Shown here one piece after another: positions 21,285 through 32,015 of a stretch of DNA of 64,000 nucleotides (within the stretch, counting starts at the first letter, position 1; the number at the start of each line of letters is the position of its first letter). The stretch lies in the NCBI GenBank assembly GCA_047967505.1, contig CM106539.1; one strand, written 5' to 3'. Below the pieces are notes generated by a model. That model ran no database searches and was not told the DNA's origin. It was given only the letters and a program-made list of their open reading frames with translations. The DNA is from Dipteris shenzhenensis (lineage: Eukaryota > Polypodiophyta > Polypodiopsida > Gleicheniales). The position numbers were made by a program, and so were the translations under genes.

Positions 21285-21318
21285 AGGCCCCAAAATGAGC
21301 TCCCTTTTTTCCTAATGT
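21285..21318 (-). repeat. Right terminal inverted repeat
   Basis: GGCCCCAAAATGAGCTCCC-T6-CCTAATGT is the inverted partner of 9702-9735. Immediately outside, at 21319, the gypsy frame resumes as NEREDGTHTNDD. No duplication of the flank 'gagtggg' (left) in 'aatgaacg' (right) is visible, so either the target duplication is very short or one junction has decayed. Confidence 0.83.
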
Positions 21319-23964
21319 AATGAACGTGAAGATGGTACCCATACCAATGATGACTCAAATTTTCCTTGGGACCTTGAAACAGAGGCTGCAAATGCTGAAA
21401 TTGAAGATCAAATCTTTGATAATGACTTAGCCATTCTGCATGCCCTAATGGCAGTCGAGCTCCCAAAAGTTAAACCTCCGCAGTTGAATAACAGTAGAAG
21501 ATCCCACAAGAAAGCTGAAGGAGAAAATCGCAGAAAAGCCAAGGCCGAGCACTTCAATGAATTTGAACGAGTCCAAACAAGGATTGTCGAATTGTACCTT
21601 GCAAAATTAGCTCCCTCAAAATCAGAACCACCGCCTCTTAAATGGTCCCCTGAGGGACTGGAAGGCATATGCACAACAAATGAACCCTTACTTGGAAACA
21701 CCTTACCAGTGGAAAAGTTACCCCACAATTCCCAACGTAAGAAGTTTCGGAAATATAAGCCACATATGCAGATGAAGCTCGATCAAGAGACTTTAAAAAA
21801 AGAAAGAAAAGAAGAGCCTAACAAATTAATAAATGCAACTATGCCACCCAGTACAAATGACACATGTTAGGCTAGTTCAACCCCATCAGAGGCCGATCTT
21901 CGAGAAGTGCCAGAATACTTCAAGAATTATACAAGTGGCAGTGCGCCAATAGCAATGCCAAGACCACTCAAAGAATCTAAAGTTCAAGAAACCGATAGCA
22001 TTGGAGAAACTCCAATCTATGAGGGACCAGCAAAAAAATGCACAATAAACCTCGCCCTTGAAGGGGAGGAAGAAAAATTGGTTTTCATTAGGAAACAGCT
22101 TCGTCAAGAAGATGAAACCAAACTCAAAGAACTCCTAATGGAAGACTGTGACTACCTAGCATGGTCATACAAAGAGATGAAAGGAATTTCACCAAAAGTG
22201 GTAGTACACATGATACCTATAAGGGAAGGTGCTCACCCTAAGGTATGTGGACCTTATCGCACAAATCCTAAATATGGCACCATGGTTTATGACGAGTTGG
22301 AAAAGCTCCTAGATGCCAGATTCATCTATGAAATAGAGCACATTGATTGGGTTTCACCCATTGTCATTGTACCTAAATGCAACAAGAAGCTCAAAATATG
22401 TGTAAACTTAAAAAATGTGAATGCCGCCACGATTAGGGATCACTATCCCCTACCCTTAACAAAAACAGTGTTGGAAAAGGTGGTAGGATCCGAAATATAT
22501 AGCTTCTTGGATGGCTTTAGTGGCTATAACCAAGTGCAAATTGCTCCTCAAGACCAATCAAAAACAGCATTTGCTACAGAATGGGGTATTTTTGCATATA
22601 GAGTCATGCCATTCGGCCTTTGTAATGCCCCGGACACATTCCAGCAAGTCATGTTCACAGCTTTCAAGTCATTTTTTAATAAGCTTTTACAAGTGTTCTT
22701 GGATGATTTGTGCATCCATTCAAACAAACAGGACCACTTCAAATGTCTTGAAGAAGTACTAATCAAATGCAGGGAGTATGGCATCTCCCTAAATCCAACA
22801 AAATGTTAGTTCATGGTCACCCACGGAGTTGTTTTGGGACACATCATCTCTCAACATGGGATTGCAACTGATATGGACAAAATCAAAATCATCATGGAAT
22901 TGCCTCCTCCTACAAATTCCAAAGGTGTACAGGTCTTTATGGGACATGCCGGCTATTATAAAAGATTTATATTGCGGTATGCCATGATAGCTAGACCACT
23001 CTACAAATTATTAGTGGAGTTCTTATGGACTGAAGAGTGCGACCAAGCCTTTGAGCTTTTAAAATGGTGCCTAATCACAGCACCCATCCTTATATCTCCC
23101 AATTGGGATATTGATTTTCATGTTCATACTGATGGATCCAAGTATGCAATTGGGAGTGTGCTTTGTCAACCTAGTGAACATAAGAAAGACTACCCCGTCT
23201 ACTTTGCCAGTCGACAACTCAATGATGCAGAGATCAACTATACAACCACAGAAAGAGAAGCCCTAGCAATGGTGTATAGTGTAAAGAAATTTCGGCACTA
23301 TCTACTGGCAAATGATTTTGTCTTCTACACTGACCATCAAGAATTTCTTTATCTTGTGAACCGTCCGTGTACCATAGGAAGAATAACTAGATGGCTCCTC
23401 TTGCTGCAAGAATTCAACTTCAAAATCATGGTCCGCAAAGGCGCCCAACACTACATTGCCGATCACATGTCTCGAGTCAAGTCAGGAGAAGAAGCCACTG
23501 GAGTAGAAGACGACTTACCAGATGCCACACTATTTCAAATAGATGTTGTTCTAGAGTGGTGTGGAGATATCATTCGGTACTTGATGGCAGGAAGACCACC
23601 AGGCCTTAACATGAAAGCAGTAGATGCCATAAAATTGATTCTAAAGGCTGCACCCTATCAACTCATTGCAGGACAACTGTACAAGATGGGCAAGGACCAG
23701 ATATTAAGAAGATGTGTAATGCCTGATGAGATCCTTCCAATCCTAAGTGAAGTCCATGAAGGCATTGCAGGAGGACACTTCCAAGGGGAAGCCATAGCAA
23801 GAAAAGTTCTCCTCGCAGGCTACTGGTGGCCAACATTGTGGGCAAATGCCGATGAATATGTAAAAGGCTGTGATGTATGCCAATGGACAAGACCCCCTCC
23901 AGAGTTCGCAACCATCTACATCCTCTCAACCACGAAGAACACATGCATTCGTGGCCCAAAGTGA
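21319..23964 (+). pseudogene. pol: Gypsy pol: linker, reverse transcriptase, RNase H and integrase zinc domain
   Basis: This frame would copy the element's RNA into DNA. After a lysine-rich linker (21319-21870, TAG at 21868) comes RT from about 22180: 'GPYRTNPKYGTMVYDELEKL', 'SFLDGFSGYNQVQI', 'MPFGLCNAPDTFQQVM' and the catalytic FLDD box (LQVFLDDLCIHS). A TAG at 22807 splits RT. Beyond it lies the RT thumb and an RNase H with the carboxylate motifs HVHTDGSKYA, TEREALAMVYS and FYTDHQ. The integrase HHCC zinc domain (HEGIAGGHFQGE...GCDVC) ends near 23885. The integrase DDE core that should follow is absent, and a TGA at 23962 closes the frame. Clear Ty3/gypsy family, defective. Confidence 0.93.
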
Positions 23965-24139
23965 TAGCTCCGAAGAAGATTCAGTGCATGACCAAGCAAA
24001 ACAAACACCACCCTAGTCACAACCGGCCTACACAGCCATTAACAAGGCCCAATCACTGGAACTTGTCTGGCCATCCATATCGACTTATGCTTTTTCCCAG
24101 GAAGCAACATCTTACTTAGAGCAACGGGGTCTAGGCAGT

Positions 24140-27100
24140 TTGCATGAGAGCCTCAAATACTTAGAGGACAGTCCTACCCTAACCACCTACATCAAGGACT
24201 TTCTCCATTCTTACTACTCCAGCAATGCAAAGGATGGCAAGTACGGTACAATCATTGTACAACAAAGCCCACTCGACATTATCCTCGATAGTACAGTCAT
24301 TCAAAGGGCTTTCTCACTACCAAAACAAGGTGGCAAATACCCTAAATGGTCTACTGATGCAAAGTTTATCAAAGTACAGTCTCTCCTCACCAAGGGCACA
24401 CTGATTCATAGAGATGGCATATTGCTTCACACCATCCTTGACCATCGCCTCAAGGAAGCAGCCCAATTCCTATCCATAATTCTGGGAATTAAGTACGGCA
24501 AAGATCGCTCTCTCCCACTCTGCACATTTGTTATGCTGAGTAGGAAACTAAAACAAGACTGGGTCCAGCACTTCGTCATTTGCTTTACCAAGAAATTCAA
24601 TGGTTCTTCAGGTCAAAAATGTAAAATTCCACACTAATTTTCTATAATCATCAAGAAAGAACTACAAGAAAGAGAAATGACTCTGCCCTAGTCACCAAAA
24701 CCAATTGAGGAGTTGGACATACCCTTCTCACCAGTATGGGAGATGTCACCAACTTCTCCAACTATCACATTGATAAGTGCAGATGCCTTAGCAGAGGTAC
24801 CTATTCTGGAGGTCGGGATTGCAGAATTACCCCACGAGATGCTACAGCTCGGTGCACAACTGCAACCAATAAGTCTCCCCCAACAGCACCAACCCGAGCT
24901 CGCGACAATGTCGGTAGCTGAACTGGTGGAAAGATCGGCACCAAAGCCTGAGACTACATCAGCACTCGAGCCGCCTATCGAAGCCATGCCAGTCGATGAG
25001 CCACAAGGGGGGCTAGTGCTAGATCAGCAGTATGACTATTGTACACAAGGGACTGAAATGCCATTGGAACAACCTCCCCCAAGTACTACAAAATCATCGG
25101 GATGGCTCCATGGGCACCACTTGTATCAGCAATATCGCCAGACCTCATCATCGTCTGTCATTCTCCAACATCAAGCTAGCCAAATGATCCAAATGTCAAA
25201 ACTATTCACTAGCTTAGCCAAGGAAGAATATGCAAGAGAATTGGAAAGGCAAACTTTATCAGAAATCGAAGACCAATTCTAGGCAATCACCATAAAGGTC
25301 AAGGCACTTCGGGCATAGATAGATGAGAAGGAGGTAGAAGAAGTGTGCATGAACCAGGCTCTCCAAGCTCAAGAGAAGGCAATAAGGGATGTGACCTCCA
25401 ACCTCCACCAAAGTCAAACACAGCTGACTGCGGCAATAGAAGCAATGGCAATCCTACAGACCTACTATAACTCCTTGACATCTGCACATGCGCAACATAT
25501 GGAGGTAGTGGCACAAGCTCGACTCACTCTAATTCACAAAGAAGAAGAGCTCCAGGATTGCAAAGACAAGCTTGAAGACATGAAACAATCTTTGGTAGTA
25601 CGTGCCTTCAGCATTGATGAGGTTACAAGGGAATGCCACATCTTAAAAGATCAACTTGCTACCGTTCAAGAGGCCAGCACTTCACAAGCCCAAGTCTTGA
25701 ACCAATGGTCCAATACCACCGAAGACATTCCTCAATAGGCAAAGGTCACCTTGCAAATGAGAAAGCTTAAGGAGGCATACACAACCATCTACCATCAATA
25801 CAAAGAAAAAATGAATGAGATGCACTCCCAAAAAATAATCATCTCCAAGCTTGAACTCCAATTTCTAGTGCACAACAATGAGGCATTGGAAGACAACATC
25901 AATGACGCCCCACTACAATGCACAACCGTGGTGTACCAAGAGCTTGTGGCTACTCTACAAGTGGAAGATGACCTCAACGCATGTGTGCTTATCCAATGGA
26001 AGCAACTCCAAATCAGGATCATATCTGCTCATCCAACAATCAATTGGGAACGTTCCATCGGAGCTAAAACCCTATGCATAATTTGCCAAGACTTGTCTGA
26101 AGATGAGAAAAATATATTATGTCTGTCTACACATGCCGAGTTTATAACACTCAGGACGGATGCTTTCATTGCATATGTCTGCCTCATGGGTAGTCCTCCC
26201 CTCAGGATTATTGCAGGTTTGTTGCCATTGCTACAACGGACATCCCTATTATTTGCACGGCACACATAACCAACATCCCACCCATGCAGCTGATCATCCC
26301 ATCGCACCAGCAAAAAGAAGTGTTGGAAGATGACAAGGCCTATCTCACATCCAACTTCCATATCTAACCACTCTTTCTGCCAACATCAGAATCTCACTTC
26401 CCCTTGCTGCTACCACCCTCTTGACCTTACTCGAGCTCCATCTTAACATCAGATATTCCCTCCATTATCTCTTTGCTCATGCCTCTCACCATCTTCAACT
26501 TACCCAACAGTCACAAACTTACGAGCCCCTCACACCTAGCTTTTTCCCCTCCCTTGCTAATCCTACCCTTGAGGATTACCAAGCTGCTCAAACCATTTGC
26601 CCAGTTCTTCCCCCCCTCCCCTCTGCTCCCCCTTCCGCCACTATCACTCTGCCATATTTCTCCCCAATGTCCCCCGATTCTCTCCCTATGCCGTCATCAC
26701 CTTTGACACTTCTGGTGCTTCCATCAGTAGAAAATGACACAGTATTTGATTTTGAATATCAAGATCCGGATAATCCAATTCGTACGCCCATGCCAAGTTC
26801 CAATGATGGGTATCATTTTGATGAGATACCACTTCCTAGTAACCCCATCAAGGAATTTTGGAGCAAATATCCTGATATGAAAACTCGAGGTGGATGGCAA
26901 CTTTCCTACCAACATTCATCAACGTCAAATTAGTGAAGGTTGGATCCACAACCTGATTGGCACCGTCCCAAGCTCTTTGATGTAATCTTCTTAAAGGAGT
27001 ACTTATGGGCAGCTCCATGTCTCAAAACCCATCCCAAGTTCTATGTAGTTCCATGTTGTAAAAAATGGGAAGCCAACATACACACTTTGGCTGAAGATCG

Positions 27101-27479
27101 CATCATTAATTGGCCAATGATCGAACCCTACTCTAGTGTAGAATAGAATATCCAAGGCACCATGGTCCGAGCACTTCAGTAGCATGAACAAATAACGTGC
27201 GGCAACATTGATCGCTTCCTTCGCCAAAGTGCCATATTCTGCAAAACATTGGAATTCATTCTGGAGGTCCCATGTTACCTTGATTCCCATTTGCCTCCAC
27301 TCAGCTTTAATCACAATGAAAGGATTGATGCTCAGATTACAAGCCAGCTCTATCAAAGAGTGATCTTCTTAGAGGCATGCCACATATCTCTGTTCGAGCA
27401 AATGGTGGATGCAGGGTACCTGGAAACCACACAAAAATTGTATGGTGCTAAGGCTTTACAGCAAGATCGACTGGCATGA
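24140..27479 (+). pseudogene. Additional ORF downstream of gypsy pol, with coiled coil
   Basis: A single frame runs from 24140 to 26269 with stops at 24635, about 24690, 25280, 25313 and 25736. It then shifts to another frame at 26421-27479 with stops at 26931, about 27143 and 27178. Joined, it is about 1,100 codons long. The N-terminal part (LLTKGTLIHRDGILLHTIL...) resembles plant-transposon ORFs of unknown function. The middle is proline/glutamine-rich. Residues from about 25190 to 25830 form a long coiled coil. A CIICQDLSEDE Cys cluster follows near 26085. A post-pol ORF occurs in Athila/Tat-type gypsy elements, but I do not know its biochemical role here. Confidence 0.7.
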
Positions 27480-27625
27480 CACAAGTTCCACAACCATTGG
27501 ACTAAAAACATGGCAACTTAGGTATGTGATCGCAATAAGCCATAACCCGAGGACGGGTAATAAAATGGATCCGGGAGTATGTTGACTCTGTGCCAACATG
27601 AACTTATGTAGAAAGGGAATGTGAT

Positions 27626-27976
27626 ACAACTTTGTGTTACAACTTTGTGTTACAACTTTGAGTTACAACTTTGTGTTACAACTTTGTGATACAACTTTGT
27701 GATACAACTTTGTGTTACAACTTTGTGATACAACTTTGTGTTACAACTTTGTGATACAACTTTGTGTAGCAACTTTGTGTTACAACTTTGTGATACAACT
27801 TTGCGTTACAACTTTGTGATACAACTTTGTGTAACAACTTTGTGTTACAACTTTATGTTACAACTTTGTGTTACAACTTTGTGTAACAACTTTGTGTTAC
27901 AACTTTGTGATACAACTTTGTGATACAACTTTGTGTTACAACTTTGTGATATGACTTTGTGTTACAACTTTGTGTT
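27626..27976 (+). repeat. 13-bp minisatellite in the 3' LTR, 27 copies
   Basis: Twenty-seven units of ACAACTTTGTGNN span exactly 351 bases. The two LTRs of one insertion start identical, so the difference from the 15 units at 2676-2870 arose after integration, by expansion here or contraction there. Confidence 0.94.
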
Positions 27977-28005
27977 ACATGCAGAGAGAGAAGCTCTCCA
28001 ACTTG

Positions 28006-28014
28006 TATAAATAC
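28006..28014 (+). promoter_or_regulatory. TATA box of the gypsy 3' LTR
   Basis: TATAAATAC is at the same place, 30 bases after the minisatellite, as in the 5' LTR. Any transcript starting here would run straight into the nested LTR element that begins at 28036. Confidence 0.55.
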
Positions 28015-28035
28015 CCCATAATGGAATGAAGCCCG

Positions 28036-28360
28036 TGTTGAGAGTTGTGGTGCCATGGGCACATATAGAGCAAAGGTATGAGCAAAGGACAAGCTGCCAC
28101 ATGGCATGGAGGACATATCCCACATGTGAGCAAGCAAATGGATGTAAGTACCCTCACCTATAAAAGGGAGGTTCATTTGAAGTAATATAAATCAAGCACT
28201 TTGCACTATCTCAAGATTCTCTTTATGAGTCCAAGCTAATCTATCTTGGAACCTAATTGACTTGAGATACATGTCATGAGCACTCTCTTCATCATGTTTC
28301 CACACAGATTCCATCCACCTTAGAGCGCTCCATAGATCCTGAGGCACACATGTTTTGTCA
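28036..28360 (+). repeat. 5' LTR of the nested non-autonomous element
   Basis: 325 bases, TG...CA, nearly identical to 30332-30656. A TATAAAAG box lies at 28160-28167. The start TGTTGAGAGTTGTGG and the following primer site define its borders. Confidence 0.92.
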
Positions 28361-28372
28361 TGGTACTAGAGC
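28361..28372 (+). promoter_or_regulatory. Primer-binding site of the nested element
   Basis: TGGTACTAGAGC directly follows the LTR. It is a slight variant of TGGTATCAGAGC, the usual initiator-Met tRNA priming site of plant copia and TRIM/LARD elements. Confidence 0.7.
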
Positions 28373-30331
28373 ATAGGTTTAGCTCTCCTAGTTTAGCTGA
28401 TTAGTAGTTCACTAGGATTGCTTCCATTCCTAGATTAGTTGTAGGCATGTCTTAGGAGCTCATGTTTTTCCTCCTAGGTTAGTTTTAGTTTTAGATTGAA
28501 AACAAATTTCCGTCCGTAGAGAGAGAAAAGTTCCGTCCATTGTTTCCTTCCATTGCATTTGAGAATCCCGTTCATTGCATTTCTTATGTGAGAGATATAG
28601 CTTCATTATGAGAGAAAGAGACTAGTCTATACCTTCTATTCTCTACAATATAGCCTAGTATCCTATATCGACCTCTCAAGAGAGCTCAAAGCAAGGCGCA
28701 AGAGCCTCTTGGGACTCAGAGAAGCATTGCATGGGCTCGTGCAAGCCGAGATAGAGAAGTTCTTCATCAACAGCAGACAGGCTCACAACAGCTAGTAGCA
28801 GCTCCAACGAGCCGCCATCAAGCAACGAAATCAGCTGCATCTCCCGCGACCTCAAGGCGGCTTCCACAACGGTGTGACGACAGCTGCATCTACAATGACA
28901 TCTCCAAGCCTCAAGAAATGACAGCCCAAAGCTTTGACCTCCAGCGCAATCTCCTAGCTTCTGCAATAGCTCTGCCATAGTTGACATCTAGCACCTCCAG
29001 AAGCTCCCTGCAGCGAGCCGCAAGGTGATTGACCTGATCATTCTATGGCCCCAGGTGGGGTGGTGCGCGGACGTCGTATACTCCAGACACGATGTCTTCG
29101 AAGTCGTCAAGGTAGCAGCACTCACAACAATCGTCGCTGCGCTCACTGACTCCAACCTTCAAAGCTCCTACAAACAAGCCTAAGAAGACGACCTCCACCT
29201 GAACGAGGACCCTACAGTGACCAAAAACCGAACGCCAGCAAGCTCCAAGCCTTGCCATCATCAAACGATGCCTCTAGCTACACGACCAGCGACTCCATCG
29301 ACGAACTAGGCTCTAGAGGTAGGAGCTCTACACAGACTGCCAACGGACGGCCAGCCACGCCAAACCTCTCCAGCCTCAACCTGCGACTCAGCATATATAG
29401 CTTCACGAGCCAACCAATCGCTCCTACACAACGAGCATCATAACGACACACGCAGCCCATTCACGATAGCAGCTCTAGAGCATACGCCACCGCATCGCCA
29501 TCGTCAACACCTCTGGTTGATAAGCGTCGTCGTCGCGCCTCTGCAAAGAAGCTGCAAATCTTCTCTTTCTCCAAGGTTCCCTTGATTGACACGTGGCAGA
29601 TAAGGCTTTAACTATGGTTAAATTGAACCTTGGTTAAGCTAATGGTTAGGTTCAGTTGGACCATGGTAAAGTGAATGTAACCTTAGGTTTACCTAGTTGG
29701 GTCAAAAGATTGCCACATCAGCATGCACAGTCAGCAGTGCCTTCTAAGCACACAGCCTCTTGTTAAGCACAGTATGGAATTCAGCATGTGAATCCCTGTG
29801 CCACATCATCAAAGGCCCCTCTTCTTCACAAAAGCTTCAACAAGCCATAACTTGCAATCCAGGAAGAATTTGGACACGCTCCAAAAAGGAAAAGTGATCG
29901 TCTTTCCGAGCTCTACGCGCCTGTCAAATCAGAATCATTGTATGCAATCAGACACTGCCAATATTGAAAGAAATCAATTGGTAAGACCTTTGCAACAATT
30001 GGAAAAGCAAAGCATGAATGCAAATATTGATGTAAAAAGCAAGCCGAAAGCACAAGTGCATGAGATGACCATAGCAGAAAGCATGGCATCCACACATAAA
30101 GCATCAAGGCACATGGAAGTACAAAGCATCATGCATGAAGCTACGAAGAAGCAAACGCCATCGACATGAAGTATTAAAAAGCAAAAACCTTGCCAACCTT
30201 GCCTATTATTTTTGTAATCAAACCTGACCACCTGAGAGTAGCTATGAAAGCACCCAGGGGAGGTATTGACATGTAAAAACCCACATCTGACCACCTTGCA
30301 GTAGCCAAAGGATCATGGCACCAAGGGGAGG
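28373..30331 (+). other. Non-coding interior of the nested element, with a GC-rich insert
   Basis: The interior has no retroviral domain. Between about 28680 and 29560 it is distinctly richer in G+C and CpG than its surroundings, with short serine/threonine-rich frames such as the 63 codons at 29252-29443. This looks like captured host or viral-like sequence, but no product is recognisable. Near the end a second copy of the CCAGGGGAGGTATTGAC polypurine-like phrase (about 30250) precedes the real polypurine tract. Confidence 0.6.
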
Positions 30332-30656
30332 TGTTGAGAGTTGTGGTGCCATGAGCACATATAGAGCAAAGGTATGAGCAAAGGACAAGCTGCCACATGG
30401 CATGGGGGACATATCCCATATGTGAGCAAGCAAATGGATGTAAGTACCCTCACCTATAAAAGGGAGGTTCATTTGAAGTAATATAAATCAAGCACTTTGC
30501 ACTATCTCAAGATTCTCTTTATGAGTCCAAGCTAATCTATCTTGGAACCTAATTGACTTGAGATACATGTCATGAGCACTCTCTTCATCATGTTTCCACA
30601 CAGATTCCATCCACCTTAGAGCGCTCCATAGATCCTGAGGCACACATGTTTTGTCA
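30332..30656 (+). repeat. 3' LTR of the nested non-autonomous element
   Basis: Matches 28036-28360 with about three differences, all G/A or C/T. Followed by the target duplication gcccg and the remainder of the gypsy 3' LTR. Confidence 0.92.
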
Positions 30657-31502
30657 GCCCGGACTCTTTAGGGCATTGTGTTGAGTCTACTTTGGTATTC
30701 CAAGCATTTGTCTCAAGTTTCCATGCTCCCTTGCACTGCACGTCCAAAAGCATGTCCTAACCTTACAACTCCTCCTCCCCTCTCCTCCAACCTTGCAACC
30801 CATCCTCTCCCTCTCCTCCTCCCTCCTCCTCCTCCTCCCTCCTCGTCCTCCTCCTCGTCCTCCTCCTCCTCCTCTCTCCTCCTCCTCCCTCCTCCTCCTT
30901 CCTCCTCTCTCTTCTTTCCCCCATGCTCTTACACCTTCTTCCTCTCTTGCTCCTATGCTCCCCTAAACCCTTTGTTCCTCAACCCTTAAACTCCATGATC
31001 TATGAGGGAGACGAGTTCTCCACCATGTCCTCTACCCTGACCTTGGAACCTCCTTCTAAACCCTGGAACCTCCTTCTAAACCCTGGAACCTCCTTCTGAA
31101 CCTTGGACCCTCCTTCTAAACCTGGACTCTTTCTAAACCGTGGAACCTCCTTCTAAACCCTGGAACCTCCTTTTGAACTGTGGAACCTCCTTCTGAACCT
31201 TGGAACCTCCTTTGAACCCTGGAACCTCCTTAAACTCATCCTAAACCCTACAACCCCCAATGAAGGCAAAAGCCTTCATTACCTCTACAAAGATTATTTA
31301 TGTTCCTTTTACACATGCATTCACTTTGTTTGCTTACCACACTTAAGCCTACATCTCTCACCAGAACACGACTCGAGGTCCTAAGCTACATATATACTAC
31401 AATCGACAACTCTAATATATCTATAGGTGACAAAAAGCCTCGGAACCCTGCAAACATAGAATACCTAGCTCTTCCTACGAAAGCAGTAGGAAAGAGCCAA
31501 CA

Positions 31503-32015
31503 TTAGCATTGTCATTCTTATATAATAGGATCTAGAAAAGAAGAGGTACAAAGGTTTTCTTTGCATAAAAGTGTGTGTTTTATCCCTATATTTAAGTCAT
31601 GAAGATATTTATCATTGAGTTCAAAAGAAGTAGGAAGCAAAGAGGTGTTTGAAGTTTCACTACCTCGATCTTCAAGTATATGATCATATCTCGATCTTCA
31701 AGCACGGTCATTATGATCATATCCTTCATGTTTTCTCCTTTGAATATGTTGGTGAATAAACAAGGACATCAGGAGCATTGATGAGTTTAGGTTTGATCCA
31801 TATATTGGTGGTTTGGTATGAAGAAGAGTTGGGGTTTGATCCATGTATTGGTAGCTTTGTATGAGGAAGAAGATTTCAATCTTTATATGGTTTTTGATCA
31901 TGAAAAGGGAGTGGTCATTATTAATGCCTTGAATTTATTTAGCTATGCAAATGATGGAGGGTATAATATCTTGAAGATATTATGTGCACTTCCAAATATA
32001 AGAATGGTGCTTCTT
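31503..32015. repeat. Left arm of the old repeated element (part 2)
   Basis: Continues the arm broken at 2629. It aligns with 36088-36735: shared phrases include 'tttctttgcataaaagtgt', 'gtttcactacc', 'cggtcattatga', 'tatgaagaagagttg' and 'tatgtgcacttccaaatata'. The alignment fades after 'cttcttgaatgta' near 32015. Confidence 0.65.

Larger units (their letters stand above)
9702..21318 (+). mobile_element. 11.6-kb four-gene DNA transposon with a histone H3-Ulp1 gene
   Basis: This block interrupts the gypsy polyprotein frame: protease-side coding ends at 9701 and coding for the linker before RT resumes at about 21319. Its two ends are inverted copies of each other over about 34 bases (see the terminal repeats). 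Inside are a DDE-transposase-like gene (10104-12840, plus), gene B (13165-15997, minus), the H3-Ulp1 fusion (17200-19101, plus) and gene D (19387-20826, minus). Genes B and D are free of stops across 557 and 418 codons after splicing, which indicates a recent insertion. I see no clear target-site duplication. I do not recognise a described family with this gene set. Confidence 0.85.
28036..30656 (+). mobile_element. 2.6-kb non-autonomous LTR retrotransposon
   Basis: The element begins TGTTGAGAG and ends TTTTGTCA, has two 325-bp LTRs (28036-28360, 30332-30656) and is flanked by a perfect 5-bp duplication gcccg (28031-28035 and 30657-30661). A TGGTACTAGAGC site follows the first LTR as primer-binding site, and CCAAGGGGAGG (30321-30331) precedes the second as polypurine tract. 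The 2-kb interior contains no gag, protease, RT or integrase. The LTRs differ at about three transitions in 325 bases by eye, so the insertion is young. It must have used proteins from another element. Confidence 0.93.
2630..31502 (+). mobile_element. Ty3/gypsy LTR retrotransposon carrying two nested elements
   Basis: The element is bounded by TG...CA long terminal repeats (2630-3774 and 27580-31502) and a 5-bp ttagc duplication. It has a primer-binding-like site at 3777-3794, a very long low-complexity leader, gag (6993-8600), protease (8996-9363), reverse transcriptase and RNase H (21320-23550), the zinc-binding N-terminus of integrase, and an extra frame downstream of pol (24140-27479). 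The order protease-RT-RNaseH-integrase is that of Ty3/gypsy. The long LTRs, long leader and post-pol ORF are reminiscent of the Tat/Ogre group, which is an inference. Without its guests it is about 14.6 kb. Many stops and frameshifts plus an absent integrase core make it non-autonomous now. Confidence 0.9.
27580..31502 (+). repeat. 3' LTR of the gypsy element, split by a nested LTR element
   Basis: The LTR occupies 27580-28035 and 30662-31502; the guest at 28036-30656 and its duplicated gcccg lie between. Without the guest it is about 1,297 bases, against 1,145 for the 5' copy. The extra length is mostly twelve more 13-bp minisatellite units. A weak purine run (GGATCCGGGAGTA) precedes it as the polypurine tract. 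Confidence 0.92.

Noticed and set aside
25900-26200. RING finger in the post-pol gypsy ORF
   Set aside because: Only CxxC and isolated further Cys/His are present, without the full C3HC4 spacing; described as a Cys cluster only.
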